Assembly: GCF_004421105.1 (NCBI RefSeq)
Contig: NZ_CP038033.1
Span: 1,817,659-1,881,658 of the forward strand
Length of the DNA: 64,000 nt
Direction of reading: 5' to 3'
Source: Nitrosococcus wardiae
GTDB taxonomy: Bacteria > Pseudomonadota > Gammaproteobacteria > Nitrosococcales > Nitrosococcaceae
Each line of letters opens with the position of its first letter. Within the stretch, counting starts at the first letter, position 1. A program made the translations under genes and the position numbers. Below, one piece after another: positions 1-9,486 of this stretch. The notes below the pieces were generated by a model. The model did not search any database. It worked only from the letters and a program-made list of their open reading frames with translations, and was not told the origin of the DNA.

Positions 1-11
1 GGTAACGCCCC

Positions 12-641
12 ATGAGTCAGTATTTTCGGATCCATCCCACTCATCCCCAACAACGCTTGCTTAATCAAGCGGCGACCATCCTCCGACAAGAAGGGTTGAT
101 CGTCTATCCGACTGATTCGGGCTATGCTTTAGGATGTCAAGTGGGCAACAAGGCAGCGGCGGATCGCATTCGCCACCTTCGAGGTCTAGGCACTCGCCAT
201 GAGTTTAGTTTGGTCAGCCGGGATCTTTCGGAGTTCTCCCTTTATGCCAGAATTGGGAACAGCGCCTTTCGGCTGTTAAAAGCCCTTACCCCGGGAGCTT
301 ATACCTTTATTTTTAAAGCTACCCGGGAGGTCCCTCGGCGCTTGCAAGATCCTAAACGGCGCACTATCGGCATCCGAGTTCCGGATAATCCTATTACCCA
401 AGCGTTGTTAGCGATCTTGGGCGAGCCCTTGATAAGCTCTACTTTGATTCTGCCCAGGGAGGAGATGCCCCTTACCGATCCAGAAGAGATCCGCGATCGG
501 ATTGGCAATCAGGTGGATCTCATCATCGATGGGGGGTATTGCGGCTTTGAGCCAACGACCGTGGTTGATTTGGTCGAAGATGTGCCGAAGATTATCCGTG
601 AGGGTAAAGGGGATACATCGCCTTTTAAGATTGAATCTTAA
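12..641 (+). CDS. yciO: YciO/YrdC/Sua5-family protein
   Basis: This is a 209-residue protein of the Sua5/YrdC/YciO family, the fold that binds tRNA or nucleotide and makes threonylcarbamoyl-AMP in true TsaC enzymes. The sequence closely resembles Escherichia coli YciO from the first residues on, including the family's nucleotide-pocket segment VYPTDSGYALG at residues 31-41 and the TTVVDL segment near the C-terminus. Length is the usual one for YciO (about 206 residues). YciO is a paralogue of TsaC whose cellular role is less certain, so a threonylcarbamoyl-AMP synthase function is inferred only. It is followed 64 bp later by an acyltransferase gene on the same strand. Confidence 0.9.
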   Translation: MSQYFRIHPTHPQQRLLNQAATILRQEGLIVYPTDSGYALGCQVGNKAAADRIRHLRGLGTRHEFSLVSRDLSEFSLYARIGNSAFRLLKALTPGAYTFIFKATREVPRRLQDPKRRTIGIRVPDNPITQALLAILGEPLISSTLILPREEMPLTDPEEIRDRIGNQVDLIIDGGYCGFEPTTVVDLVEDVPKIIREGKGDTSPFKIES

Positions 642-704
642 ATCGATAGGTAGATGCTGGCCATTATTTGCCACAACTATCAAAGTATTTAGGTAATTTT
701 GCGT

Positions 705-1430
705 ATGCTTGCTGAGATTGGGCTATGGCCTTTCCTCATTGTGGCTGCTGCGGCAGGCTGGTGGGGGTGGAGACAGGGCCTGCGCGCTTGCGAGGCTGCC
801 AATGAGGTTGATTGGGGGGTGCGTTGGCTGAACCGTTTGGATGGTCTCAATCGCCTCTACTGCCGCCGTTTCCATCGCCTTGATTCTGCTTTGCTGCCCT
901 TACCTGTTCAGGGGGGGGCTTTGGTGGTGGCTAACCATGTCTCCGGGCTTGATCCCCTACTTTTAGTGGCGGCGAGTCCTCGGCCACTGCGGTTTTTGAT
1001 TGCTCGTGACCAGTATCGCCGCTTTGGCTTTAGGTGGTTATTCCGCGCTATGAAGTGTATCCCGGTTGATCGGGATAGACGACCAGAAAAAGCTCTCCGG
1101 GAAGCGTTGTTAGCCCTACATGCGGGGGAGATAGTGGCTCTTTTTCCCCAGGGAGGGATTCATCTGGATACGGACCCACCCCGTCCCCTCAAAAAAGGAG
1201 TGGCTTGGCTGGCAGTACGGTCAAGTGCACCTATCTATGCGCTCCGTATCGAGGGCGTTGAAGGTCAAGGCCAAATTCTTGGGGCTTTGCTGCTTCGTAG
1301 CCAGATTTCTCTTCACTATAGTCCGCCAATTGCTTGTGCTTCCCTGTCGCGAGAGGAATGTTTGTCGGAAGTGGCTCAAATCATAGAGGGCCGAAAGTGG
1401 AGAAGCCCTCAGGTATTGCAGGGGGTTTAA
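705..1430 (+). CDS. PlsC-like 1-acylglycerol-3-phosphate acyltransferase family protein
   Basis: This 241-residue protein belongs to the lysophosphatidic-acid acyltransferase (PlsC) superfamily. It has an N-terminal hydrophobic segment (about residues 5-21), the catalytic HX4D block NHVSGLDP at 77-84 (His78, Asp83), and a second acyltransferase block FPQGGIH near 147-153 in place of the usual FPEGTR. It would transfer an acyl chain to a lysophospholipid-type acceptor at the inner membrane; the real substrate cannot be read from the sequence. I chose the ATG at 705, which has AGGTAA upstream, over the TTG two codons earlier. A second protein with the same domain, the Aas-like one at 5118, is encoded nearby. 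Confidence 0.82.
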   Translation: MLAEIGLWPFLIVAAAAGWWGWRQGLRACEAANEVDWGVRWLNRLDGLNRLYCRRFHRLDSALLPLPVQGGALVVANHVSGLDPLLLVAASPRPLRFLIARDQYRRFGFRWLFRAMKCIPVDRDRRPEKALREALLALHAGEIVALFPQGGIHLDTDPPRPLKKGVAWLAVRSSAPIYALRIEGVEGQGQILGALLLRSQISLHYSPPIACASLSREECLSEVAQIIEGRKWRSPQVLQGV

Positions 1431-1453
1431 TTTCCCTGACTAAGCCCCCATCT
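1425..1453 (+). promoter_or_regulatory. possible sigma-32 (heat-shock) promoter of clpB
   Basis: CCCCATCT at 1446-1453 matches the heat-shock -10 element. GTTTAAT at 1425-1431 is an imperfect match to the CTTGAAA -35 element, at a spacing of 14 bp. The clpB start codon lies 41 bp downstream. Heat-shock control of clpB is well known in gammaproteobacteria; the assignment here rests on the -10 match and position. Confidence 0.42.
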
Positions 1454-1494
1454 CTGTCTATAAGAAGAGATTTTAAGTACCAGAGGGTTTACCC

Positions 1495-4092
1495 ATGCGA
1501 CAGGACAAATTAACCACCAAGTTTCAGGAGGCCTTGGCCGATGCCCAGAGTTTAGCTGTGGGGCAAGACCATCAGTTTCTGGAACCGGCGCATGTAATGT
1601 TTGCCTTGCTAGAACAACAAGGGGGGACTGCAGCCCCCTTATTGATGCAGGCAGGGGTGAATGTCAATAATTTCCATGCCCAGCTCAGCGAGGCTCTGAA
1701 GCGGCTTCCCCAAGTACAGGGCGTTCCCGGAGAGATTCACCTCTCTCAAGATTTGATGCGGTTGCTCAATGTGACCGACAAGCTGGCCCAGCAACGCCAT
1801 GATCAATACATCTCCAGTGAATTATTCATGCTTGCCGCTGTAGAGGATAGGGGCCAAGTGGGCGAGCTGTTGCGTAAAAACGGCGCCACTAAGGCGAATA
1901 TAGAGGCAGCTATCAATACCATCCGTGGCGGGCAACAAGTGAATGAACCTGGAGCCGAGGACCAGCGCCAGGCCTTAGAACGCTATACCATCGATCTCAC
2001 GGAGCGGGCTGAGCAGGGTAAATTAGACCCGGTCATTGGCCGTGATGATGAGATACGCCGCACTATTCAGGTGTTGCAACGCCGGACTAAAAATAATCCG
2101 GTGCTGATTGGTGAACCAGGGGTGGGTAAAACCGCCATCGTCGAGGGATTGGCCCAGCGTATTATCAACAGTGAAGTTCCGGAAGGGCTTAAGCATAAGC
2201 GTTTGCTCGCGCTAGATATGGGGGCTCTGATTGCCGGCGCTAAGTTCCGGGGCGAGTTTGAGGAGCGGCTCAAGGCGGTGCTCAAGGACATCAGCAAGGC
2301 AGAAGGAAATGTTATTTTATTTATTGACGAACTCCATACGGTCGTGGGTGCAGGTAAGGCGGAAGGGGCCATGGATGCCAGTAACATGCTCAAACCAGCC
2401 TTGGCTCGCGGTGAACTTCACTGCATTGGGGCAACGACCCTGGATGAATACCGTCAATACATAGAAAAAGACGCGGCCTTAGAACGGCGTTTTCAAAAAG
2501 TCCTGGTGGATGAGCCGAGCTTAGAAGATACCATTGCTATCCTGCGAGGCTTAAATGAGCGCTATGAAGTCCATCATGGGGTGGAGATCACCGATCCTGC
2601 CATTGTGGCGGCGGCCACTTTATCCCACCGTTACATTACCGATCGCAAACTGCCGGACAAGGCCATTGACCTCATTGACGAGGCTGCCAGCCGCATTCGA
2701 ATGGAGATCGATTCCAAGCCGGAGCCCATGGACCGGATGGAAAGGCGCTTGATTCAATTAAAAATTGAGCGGGAAGCCTTACGGAAAGAAACTGATGAAG
2801 CTTCTAAGAAGCGCTTGGAGACTTTGGAAACCGAGATTAATCATTTGGAGCAAGAATATGCCGATTTAGAAGAGGTTTGGAAGGCGGAGAAAGCCGCCCT
2901 AAGCGGTGCCCAAGGGATCAAGGAAAAACTGGAGCAGGCTCGATTGGAATTGGACTCCGCTCGGCGTGCCGGAGATTTAACGCGGATGTCGGAATTACAG
3001 TACGGCCAGATCCCGGAACTCCAAAAACAGCTCGATGCGGCCACCGCGGCTGAACAACAGGATTTTACGTTACTACGTAACAAAGTGACGGAGGAAGAAA
3101 TTGCTGAGGTGGTTTCCAAATGGACGGGGATTCCGGTTTCCAAAATGCTAGAAGGAGAGCGGGAGAAATTATTAAAAATGGAAGAGGCTTTGCACCAGCG
3201 AGTGGTGGGCCAAGAAGAAGCCATCGAAGTGGTAAGTAACGCGATTCGTCGTTCCCGGGCCGGGCTGGCTGATCCTAACCGGCCTAATGGCTCCTTCCTC
3301 TTTCTAGGACCTACAGGAGTAGGAAAGACTGAGCTTTGTAAGGCTCTGGCGGCTTTCTTGTTTGATACGGAGGAAGCCATGGTCCGCATCGATATGTCCG
3401 AGTTTATGGAGAAGCACTCCGTGGCCCGGCTCATTGGTGCTCCCCCCGGCTATGTGGGGTTTGAAGAGGGAGGCTACCTTACCGAGGCGGTACGCCGCAA
3501 GCCCTATTCGGTAATCTTGCTGGATGAGGTGGAGAAGGCCCACCCGGATGTATTTAATATTTTGCTCCAAGTTTTGGATGATGGGCGACTGACAGATGGC
3601 CACGGTCGCACGGTAGATTTTCGCAATACAGTAGTGGTCATGACTTCTAACCTTGGTTCCCATGTGATTCAAGAAATGGCCGGGGAGGAATATTACCAGG
3701 AAATGAAAAACGCGGTGATGGAAATTGTAGGACAGCATTTCCGTCCGGAATTTATTAACCGGGTGGACGATGTGGTAGTATTCCATCCCCTGTTGAAAAC
3801 ACAGATCCGGGCGATTGCCAAACTTCAGATTGGCCATCTCCAGCAGCGATTACTAGAACGGGATATGGATTTAGCTGTGTCCGAAACTGCTCTGGATAAA
3901 TTGGCAGAAGTGGGCTTCGATCCGGTTTATGGAGCTCGGCCCCTCAAGCGGGCGATTCAGCAACAGATCGAGAACCCACTAGCCCAGGAAATCTTAGCGG
4001 GAAAATTTGAGCCTGGGGATCTGATTGAAGTGGGAGTTGAAGGCGAACATTTCGTCTTCGAGCGCAAAGCAAGGGCAGCCTCTGCCGCCTAG
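1495..4092 (+). CDS. clpB: ATP-dependent disaggregase ClpB
   Basis: ClpB is the cytoplasmic AAA+ disaggregase that, with DnaK/DnaJ/GrpE, threads proteins out of aggregates. The 865-residue length is typical. Visible in order: an N-terminal Clp repeat domain (about 1-150), the first AAA+ module with Walker A GEPGVGKT at about 206-213 and its Walker B segment LFIDELH, a charged coiled-coil M domain (about 400-530), and the second AAA+ module with Walker A GPTGVGKT at about 605. There is no ClpP-binding loop typical of ClpA. It starts at ATG 1495 after GAGGG. It stands alone, with a possible heat-shock promoter upstream and a REP-like palindrome pair downstream. Confidence 0.97.
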   Translation: MRQDKLTTKFQEALADAQSLAVGQDHQFLEPAHVMFALLEQQGGTAAPLLMQAGVNVNNFHAQLSEALKRLPQVQGVPGEIHLSQDLMRLLNVTDKLAQQRHDQYISSELFMLAAVEDRGQVGELLRKNGATKANIEAAINTIRGGQQVNEPGAEDQRQALERYTIDLTERAEQGKLDPVIGRDDEIRRTIQVLQRRTKNNPVLIGEPGVGKTAIVEGLAQRIINSEVPEGLKHKRLLALDMGALIAGAKFRGEFEERLKAVLKDISKAEGNVILFIDELHTVVGAGKAEGAMDASNMLKPALARGELHCIGATTLDEYRQYIEKDAALERRFQKVLVDEPSLEDTIAILRGLNERYEVHHGVEITDPAIVAAATLSHRYITDRKLPDKAIDLIDEAASRIRMEIDSKPEPMDRMERRLIQLKIEREALRKETDEASKKRLETLETEINHLEQEYADLEEVWKAEKAALSGAQGIKEKLEQARLELDSARRAGDLTRMSELQYGQIPELQKQLDAATAAEQQDFTLLRNKVTEEEIAEVVSKWTGIPVSKMLEGEREKLLKMEEALHQRVVGQEEAIEVVSNAIRRSRAGLADPNRPNGSFLFLGPTGVGKTELCKALAAFLFDTEEAMVRIDMSEFMEKHSVARLIGAPPGYVGFEEGGYLTEAVRRKPYSVILLDEVEKAHPDVFNILLQVLDDGRLTDGHGRTVDFRNTVVVMTSNLGSHVIQEMAGEEYYQEMKNAVMEIVGQHFRPEFINRVDDVVVFHPLLKTQIRAIAKLQIGHLQQRLLERDMDLAVSETALDKLAEVGFDPVYGARPLKRAIQQQIENPLAQEILAGKFEPGDLIEVGVEGEHFVFERKARAASAA

Positions 4093-4103
4093 CTTGAAGT
4101 GGC

Positions 4104-4200
4104 GCGTAGGCCGGATAAGCGTAGCGCATCCGGCCTACGGTTTATCTTTGATAATATTATTGGTAGGCAGGATAAGGCACTCTGCGCCGCATCCGGAAAA
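4104..4200. repeat. pair of REP-like palindromes
   Basis: Two palindromic elements lie between clpB and the convergent zinc-ribbon gene. The first has perfect 12-base arms, CGTAGGCCGGAT at 4105-4116 and ATCCGGCCTACG at 4128-4139. The second (about 4167-4196) has GGATAAGGC facing GCCGCATCC with a few mismatches. Both resemble enterobacterial repetitive extragenic palindromes in core sequence and in the imperfect stem of the second element. No T-run follows either stem, so they are not typical intrinsic terminators, although they could limit read-through or protect mRNA ends. Confidence 0.7.
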
Positions 4201-4204
4201 ATTC

Positions 4205-4441
4205 CTAATGAGAATGACAACCACGAGGGCGGCTGCAACCACAAGTCCCTGGATTTTCATCCTTAAGGGATTGCATGGCCGCTTCACGCCCTCTTGCCTT
4301 ATAGCCATGTATTGCTGGTGCGGACAAGCGTTGCTTGACTGACCCTCCGCAAGCAGGACAGTAGGGCGCGGACTCGTTCATGCCATGATAGGCTTCAAAA
4401 TCCTGGTTGCAAGCCACACAATGGTACTCATAAGTGGGCAT
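4205..4441 (-). CDS. FmdB-family zinc-ribbon protein
   Basis: This is a 78-residue small protein that begins MPTYEYHC, the hallmark of the FmdB/CxxC-CxxC zinc-ribbon family. The four cysteines at 8, 11, 28 and 31 form one zinc site, and a Cys/Gly/His-rich tail follows (GCSRPRGCHSH). Family members are annotated as putative regulators, but no function is established. I chose the second of two adjacent ATG codons (4441) because the AGGAG sequence is better spaced from it than from 4444. It is encoded just upstream of, and on the same strand as, the carbonic anhydrase gene's 3' end. Confidence 0.85.
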   Translation of the reverse strand: MPTYEYHCVACNQDFEAYHGMNESAPYCPACGGSVKQRLSAPAIHGYKARGREAAMQSLKDENPGTCGCSRPRGCHSH

Positions 4442-4464
4442 CATCTTCTCCTAAGACATCATGA

Positions 4465-5064
4465 TTACTTAGCGCCCATTTCCCTGCTGGTATTAACCTT
4501 ACCGCTCACCGCGCCATGGGGAGGTCGCAGGTGGCTTGTCTCTACCTCCCAAATCCAACCACTGACAGTCACATCATTAGGAATCAAGGGATGATTCCGG
4601 ACATATTCAACCTGTTTAGCGCAAATATCATCCACGTTGTCGAAGAGGCGAATCCATTTGCCAAAGGCACCTGCATCGAGCTTCAACTCGGGTAGAGAAG
4701 GATCAACTGGGATATTGTCCAGATCAATGCCTTGATCCTTGAGGGCGTTAACCAGGGTATCCATATGGGCAGACATCATGCCACACTCGGTATGATTAAT
4801 GATGACGATTTCTTGGGTTCCAAAAAACTGGCAGGTGAGCATCGCTGAGCGAATTGCATCATCCGTAATGAGACCTCCGGCGTTGCGAAAGACGTGGGCA
4901 TCGCCCCGATCGCCTCGAATTCCCAATGCTTCATCGACGGGCAGGCGTTCATCCATACAAGCACAGACCCAAAGACGGCGATTGTTGGGAATACCCAATT
5001 GGCGTCGCAGGGCCCAATTTTTGCGTTGGGTGTAATCGGCTTCTAACTGCTGTTTCAAGCTCAT
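4465..5064 (-). CDS. beta-class carbonic anhydrase
   Basis: This 199-residue enzyme should interconvert CO2 and bicarbonate in the cytoplasm. The zinc site of beta-carbonic anhydrases is intact: Cys36 in the CxDxR motif CMDER (with Asp38 and Arg40), then His91 and Cys94 in HTEC. The reading frame is open further upstream, into the end of the aas-like gene. The ATG at 5064 is preferred because GGGAGG lies nine bases before it and homology begins there. It follows the aas-like gene on the same strand after a 53-bp gap. Which beta subclass it belongs to was not determined. Confidence 0.9.
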   Translation of the reverse strand: MSLKQQLEADYTQRKNWALRRQLGIPNNRRLWVCACMDERLPVDEALGIRGDRGDAHVFRNAGGLITDDAIRSAMLTCQFFGTQEIVIINHTECGMMSAHMDTLVNALKDQGIDLDNIPVDPSLPELKLDAGAFGKWIRLFDNVDDICAKQVEYVRNHPLIPNDVTVSGWIWEVETSHLRPPHGAVSGKVNTSREMGAK

Positions 5065-5117
5065 CTTATTAATCCTCCCATGGAAGACAACACAGGGGTT
5101 AAGGGTCAAATACAAGT

Positions 5118-7340
5118 TTAGGCCAAGGCTTTTTCTATCTGCAGCAGTTTTTTCTCTGCCCATCGTTGGGAGGTTGCATAATCTATTTTGCCGCTAGCAA
5201 GAAGAGGGACTTCTTCTACCACCAGAATCCGGCGGGGGACACTCAGCTCGCTGAGCCCCTCCGCCTTTGCCTGTGCCGATAGGGGACGTCGTTCGGCGTC
5301 TCTCTGTTCTGTGAGCAGCACCAATTCTTCCCCCTTTTTGGCATCTGGCAGGGAAACAACGGCATGGCGTACCTCTGGCCAAACACTGGAAGCCAATGCT
5401 TCTGCTGTGGTTAAAGAGACCATCTCGCCGGCAATCTTGGCAAAGCGCTTAGCGCGACCCCGGATAGTAAGATAGCCGTCTTCGTCAATATTGACGATAT
5501 CGCCGGTGTCGTACCATCCCCTACCACGGGGAGTATGGGGAGGATGTAACAGTCCGGGGGCGTGATGTAATAAATAACCTAACATGATATTAGGCCCCCG
5601 AACTTCTAAGCGCCCGCCCTCGTTGATGCCCTCCACAGGCTCGAGATGGTATTCAATCCCGGGGACCAATCGCCCCACCGTGCCTGAACGGTGAGCGATG
5701 GGAGTATTGACGGCCAATACTGGGCTGGCCTCCGTAACCCCATAGCCCTCGAAAATGCGGATTCCAAACTTCTCGCTCCATAGCCGGCGAGTGGGTTCCT
5801 GCAATTTCTCCGCCCCTGCAAACACATAGCGTATGCTATGGAAGTCATAGGGGTGGGCATGTTGGGCATAGCCGGCTAGGAAAGTATTGGTGCCAAATAA
5901 AATGGTGGCGTTGACATGGTAGGAGACTTCGGGAACCATCCGATAATGCAGCGGTGAGGGGTATAAAAATAGAGGAACGCCGGAAAGGAGGGGCAACAGG
6001 GTGCCCGCCGTTAATCCAAAGGCATGGAAGACGGGCAAGGTATTAAGGATCAAGTCTTCTCGTGTGAAATCGATACGGCTTGCAACTTGCTGAATATTGG
6101 CTAACAGGTTGGCATGTGAAAGGACCACTCCCTTGGGCGTCCCTTCAGAGCCAGAGGTAAATAAAACCACAGCCGGATCGTCAGGGGTGGCTTGGGGGAC
6201 CGTGCGCCAATAAGCCGCCCGGGCAAAACGAGAGCGAGCCATGGCTTGCAGCAGTTTCCAAGGGCCGATGTGCTGGCGTAAATCTTCTAAATAAATTAAC
6301 CGAATCTTGCGGGCTAGGATCTCCGCCATGGTCTGTAATTCAGCCGCTTCGATAAAACGCCGTGAAGTATATACGGTGCCAATACCGCCCGCTTCGATGG
6401 CAGCAGAAAGGCCACTAGCGCCGGTGGTGAAGTTCAACATGGCCGGTACGCGGCCCTGGCTGTGCAAAGCGAAAAAGAGAACCGCAGTGCTTAAAGCATT
6501 AGGCAGTAATACGCCGACGTATTCTCCTGGCTGAGTCTCTCGTGCTAGCACCGAACCTAACAGAAAGGCTCGTTGTACCAGCCGGTTATAGCGTATGGGC
6601 TGGCGGTCTAAGTCTTGAGCAATTTGCAGGCTTCCGCCATGCTTTTGACGGGCATCTAGCAAAGCTTCAAAGACTGTACGGCGATAATGGCTGTTGGAGA
6701 ATTTTATTTCCGTGATGGTTTCCAGCAGCCGGACTTCTGCCTGTCTGCGTCGTTCCCGGCTAGGAAGTTGCGGCGGTAGAGTAAAGTCCTGGGGCGGTAA
6801 TAGGGTAATGGTAATGGGAGGGAACCATCTGCGACGGCCGCGCATGCAGGAAAAGGGGGTGTCTTCAGCCCCCTCAATCCGTACGGGTAGCACCCTGGCT
6901 CCGGATTTATAGGCGGCCCATCCTGGAGCTTGGTAAATTTTCATTATCGAACCTGTCGCGCTGATCCGCCCCTCGGGAAAAAGGACCACCTGACGGTGCT
7001 CGTTAAGGCGCCGAAGTAACACTTGCGGGGCAGAGGGATCCATAAGGTCTAAAGGGAAAGTGGGGATTAGCTTGAGCCAGGGGCGTAGCCAACGGTTTTG
7101 GGCCAACTGGGGAGGGATAGCGAAGACCGTGTCCTGGGGAAGAAATGTTGCCAGGAGCAAGGGATCGAGAAAAGAGATATGGTTGGCGATTAGTAATACC
7201 CGCTGGCCGGCTTTTTGGTAATGTTCCAAGCCTTTGACCCGGATCCGGTAAAAGTTTTTGAGGGAATATCGAAGCAAGGTCGCTAGCGGTTGAATCCGTT
7301 GGCTGTTTTCCTTCGCTGGTCGTGTTGTTTGGGGTTCCAT
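5118..7340 (-). CDS. aas: Aas-like bifunctional acyltransferase / acyl-ACP synthetase
   Basis: This 740-residue protein joins two enzymes as in E. coli Aas, which re-acylates lysophosphatidylethanolamine using acyl-ACP made by its own synthetase half. Residues 1-240 form a PlsC-type acyltransferase with NHISFLDP at 53-60 (His54, Asp59) and FPEGRIS further on. The remainder is an AMP-forming adenylation domain with the P-loop-like LFTSGSEGTPKG at about 390-402, a GYGVTEASP segment and a YDTGD segment. Length is close to E. coli Aas (719). The ATG at 7340 was chosen over an upstream TTG at 7358. The usual partner transporter gene lplT is not adjacent, so the exact substrate is inferred. Confidence 0.85.
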   Translation of the reverse strand: MEPQTTRPAKENSQRIQPLATLLRYSLKNFYRIRVKGLEHYQKAGQRVLLIANHISFLDPLLLATFLPQDTVFAIPPQLAQNRWLRPWLKLIPTFPLDLMDPSAPQVLLRRLNEHRQVVLFPEGRISATGSIMKIYQAPGWAAYKSGARVLPVRIEGAEDTPFSCMRGRRRWFPPITITLLPPQDFTLPPQLPSRERRRQAEVRLLETITEIKFSNSHYRRTVFEALLDARQKHGGSLQIAQDLDRQPIRYNRLVQRAFLLGSVLARETQPGEYVGVLLPNALSTAVLFFALHSQGRVPAMLNFTTGASGLSAAIEAGGIGTVYTSRRFIEAAELQTMAEILARKIRLIYLEDLRQHIGPWKLLQAMARSRFARAAYWRTVPQATPDDPAVVLFTSGSEGTPKGVVLSHANLLANIQQVASRIDFTREDLILNTLPVFHAFGLTAGTLLPLLSGVPLFLYPSPLHYRMVPEVSYHVNATILFGTNTFLAGYAQHAHPYDFHSIRYVFAGAEKLQEPTRRLWSEKFGIRIFEGYGVTEASPVLAVNTPIAHRSGTVGRLVPGIEYHLEPVEGINEGGRLEVRGPNIMLGYLLHHAPGLLHPPHTPRGRGWYDTGDIVNIDEDGYLTIRGRAKRFAKIAGEMVSLTTAEALASSVWPEVRHAVVSLPDAKKGEELVLLTEQRDAERRPLSAQAKAEGLSELSVPRRILVVEEVPLLASGKIDYATSQRWAEKKLLQIEKALA

Positions 7341-7543
7341 GGCATTATCTTCGTGCAATTAAAAATTGAAGAGGCGCCTGTAGAACTGAGTACCTCAGCA
7401 GAAATCTTCGAATGTTGTCAGGGTAAGTCGGTTGTGGGGAGCCAAACTGCAAGCAGGCCCTTGCAGGCTTTAGTTCAATTTCACAGCCGCTCACCCTGTG
7501 ATATTACATATTCTATGCATAAGTATTAGGATAAGGTAGCAGT

Positions 7544-7927
7544 ATGACTTTATACCTCACGCTTAAATATATCCACCTTGCCAGTGTAGCGACTACTTTG
7601 GTGCTTTTCATTGGGCGCGGCTTGTGGATGCTGTTTTCTCCCCAGTATTTGCAGCAACGCTGGGTGCGCATTGTCCCCCATATGGTGGATACGGTGTTAT
7701 TGACAAGCGCTATTGGTTTAACGCTTATCTTGCATCAATACCCGTTTGTGAATGATTGGCTTACGGCAAAGGTCCTGGCGCTGATAGGTTATATCGTTTT
7801 CGGCAGTATTGCTTTGAAACGTGGTCGGACTAAGCCTACTCGGGCCATTGCAGGGTGTGTGGCCCTTATCTTATTTGGTTATATGGTTTGGGTCGCCCGC
7901 GGCAAGGTTCCCTTTCCATGGAGCTAA
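7544..7927 (+). CDS. SirB2-family inner-membrane protein
   Basis: This 127-residue, very hydrophobic protein has about four membrane segments and matches the SirB2 family, including an early KYIHLASV segment and a PHMVDTVLL segment. The function of SirB2 proteins is unknown; despite the historical name (invasion regulator), there is no sign of a DNA-binding role. It is transcribed divergently from the aas-like gene, with a 203-bp shared upstream region, and converges on the dehydrogenase gene at 7985. Confidence 0.8.
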   Translation: MTLYLTLKYIHLASVATTLVLFIGRGLWMLFSPQYLQQRWVRIVPHMVDTVLLTSAIGLTLILHQYPFVNDWLTAKVLALIGYIVFGSIALKRGRTKPTRAIAGCVALILFGYMVWVARGKVPFPWS

Positions 7928-7984
7928 TTAGGTTTAAATGGAGTGGTGGAGGTTTCCTGTGCGGGTATCCAAATGGTGCCAGCG

Positions 7985-8842
7985 CTACCGGTTTTCGCTG
8001 CGAGAAACCTGACGAAGTATCCAATCCATGGCAGCGTGGGGGAGCATACGTTTCAGCGCGGCAAAAACATGAGTGGGAGTGGTGACATAATAGCGTGCTC
8101 GGGGTCGTGGTGCTTCTAGAGCATGGATGACTTTTTTGAGCACGGACTCAGGGGGAAGGGTGAAGGGGACGGCGGGCCCGCATTTTTTTAGGCGCTGTTC
8201 CATAGCGAGATAGGTTTGGTAATGGGCGCTGCGTGTAGGGTCGATGTTTTCCAGGTACTTTTGATATGAATTGTGGCGGAATTGGCTACTGATGGGGCCA
8301 GGCTCAATAACAGAGACCTTAATTCCGCTTCCATAGAGCTCTAGGCGAAGAGTGTCTGCTAAGGCTTCCAGAGCATATTTGCTGGCGTTATAAGCTCCGC
8401 GGAAGGGCAGAGCGATAAAACCGAGCACAGAGCTATTGTAGATGATGCGGCCAGCGCCTTGATTGCGCATGGCGGGGATCAGGCGGTTGGTCAGTTCCTG
8501 AGTTCCTAGGGTATTGGTTTCTAATTGGGCTCGCAATACTTCCCGGCATAAATCTTCTACAGCACCCGGCTGGCCGTAAGCTGCATTGTTAAACAGAGCA
8601 TAAAGTTGCCCCCCCGTTCGTTCCAGAACGGTGTCCACCGTATTAGCAATGGAGGCTTCATCGCTGAGTTCAAGGGAAATGGCCTCTAGACCTTCAGCCG
8701 TGAGTTCTTCGAGATCTTGGGTTCGGCGTGCTGTGGCGAAGACACGATAACCGCGGGCTTGTAACCCCCTGGCAACGCAGCGGCCAATGCCGCTAGAGCA
8801 ACCGGTAACCAACACGGATTTAGAAGCAAATTTCTGATTCAT
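7985..8842 (-). CDS. short-chain dehydrogenase/reductase (SDR) family oxidoreductase
   Basis: This 285-residue classical SDR has the Rossmann glycine motif TGCSSGIG at 13-20, NNAA at about 85-88, and the catalytic residues Ser138, Tyr151 and Lys155 (YNASK). It would use NAD(P)H on an alcohol or carbonyl substrate that cannot be identified from sequence. The arginine-rich ARR segment after the second beta strand (38-40) suggests NADP(H) preference. It is monocistronic and divergent from the flagellar flgB operon. Confidence 0.85.
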   Translation of the reverse strand: MNQKFASKSVLVTGCSSGIGRCVARGLQARGYRVFATARRTQDLEELTAEGLEAISLELSDEASIANTVDTVLERTGGQLYALFNNAAYGQPGAVEDLCREVLRAQLETNTLGTQELTNRLIPAMRNQGAGRIIYNSSVLGFIALPFRGAYNASKYALEALADTLRLELYGSGIKVSVIEPGPISSQFRHNSYQKYLENIDPTRSAHYQTYLAMEQRLKKCGPAVPFTLPPESVLKKVIHALEAPRPRARYYVTTPTHVFAALKRMLPHAAMDWILRQVSRSENR

Positions 8843-8934
8843 AAATGTTTATAGCGTAGTTTTTCTTGTGTGTTAAGTTAATCGTCGCTTGCAACCTAGC
8901 AGGCAAAGTATGCCAGGATGACAAGGCAAGCGCT

Positions 8935-8952
8935 ATTGCCGCCTGCGGCAAT
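8935..8952. repeat. perfect 18-bp palindrome upstream of flgB
   Basis: ATTGCCGC at 8935-8942 and GCGGCAAT at 8945-8952 are perfect inverted arms separated by two bases. The element sits between the divergent SDR gene and flgB, 75 bp upstream of the sigma-54 promoter. It could be a protein-binding operator or a small hairpin; nothing in the sequence decides between these. Confidence 0.45.
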
Positions 8953-9026
8953 TATTTGCCGGGTGAGGATAGCTTGCCAGTAAATATTTAGTTTCTATCT
9001 GTTTGATTCTTAGCATTACTTCTAGG

Positions 9027-9042
9027 TGGCATAACCCTTGCA
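9027..9042 (+). promoter_or_regulatory. sigma-54 promoter of the flgB operon
   Basis: TGGCAT at 9027-9032 and TTGCA at 9038-9042 give the GG (-24) and GC (-12) dinucleotides exactly 10 bp apart, as RpoN requires. It lies 45 bp upstream of the flgB start. In polar-flagellum systems this class of promoter is activated by FleQ or FleR, and both regulators are encoded in this window. Confidence 0.85.
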
Positions 9043-9086
9043 TGTGTTTTAGGGTAATTCAATTTATTGATTGCCGGGAGTGAGCT

Positions 9087-9482
9087 ATGTCTATTTCCTT
9101 TGATTCGGCATTGGGAATTCATCCTTATGCTTTGAGCCTTTGGTCTCGGCGCGCCGAATTATTGGCGGCCAATCTCGCTAATGCTGATACGCCGGACTAT
9201 AAGGCAAGAGATATTGATTTTAAGACGGCACTCCAGCAGGCCCAGGGAACAGCCCTGCCACTGCAAGTCACCCATGCGAAGCATTTGCCTTCTGCGGCAG
9301 GGCAACTCCCTGGAGGGGAGGCCCTTTATCGCGTCCCCCTACAAGCTTCCATCGATGGCAATACGGTGGACAGCCAGGTGGAGCATGGTAAATTCATGCA
9401 GAATGCGCTCCAATACCAAGCCAGTCTCCACTTCCTGAGTGGCAGCTTCAAAGGACTGCGGTCGGCCCTGAAGGGAGAGTAG
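9087..9482 (+). CDS. flgB: flagellar basal-body proximal rod protein FlgB
   Basis: FlgB forms part of the proximal rod that crosses the periplasm, next to FliE. The 131-residue protein shows the N-terminal rod/hook signature with the NLANADTPDYKARD segment, and its length is normal. It is the first gene of flgBCDEFGHIJKL and sits directly behind the sigma-54 promoter at 9027. The ATG is preceded by GGGAGTGAG. It is exported by the flagellar type III system without a cleaved signal peptide. Confidence 0.96.
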   Translation: MSISFDSALGIHPYALSLWSRRAELLAANLANADTPDYKARDIDFKTALQQAQGTALPLQVTHAKHLPSAAGQLPGGEALYRVPLQASIDGNTVDSQVEHGKFMQNALQYQASLHFLSGSFKGLRSALKGE

Positions 9483-9486
9483 CGCC

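Noticed and set aside
911-918. G8 runs as phase-variation tracts (also 31280-31287 in fliG)
   Set aside because: Eight-base G runs occur several times in intact housekeeping and flagellar genes here, so this length alone is not evidence of a switch; this also weakens the switch reading of the kaiC G8 run.
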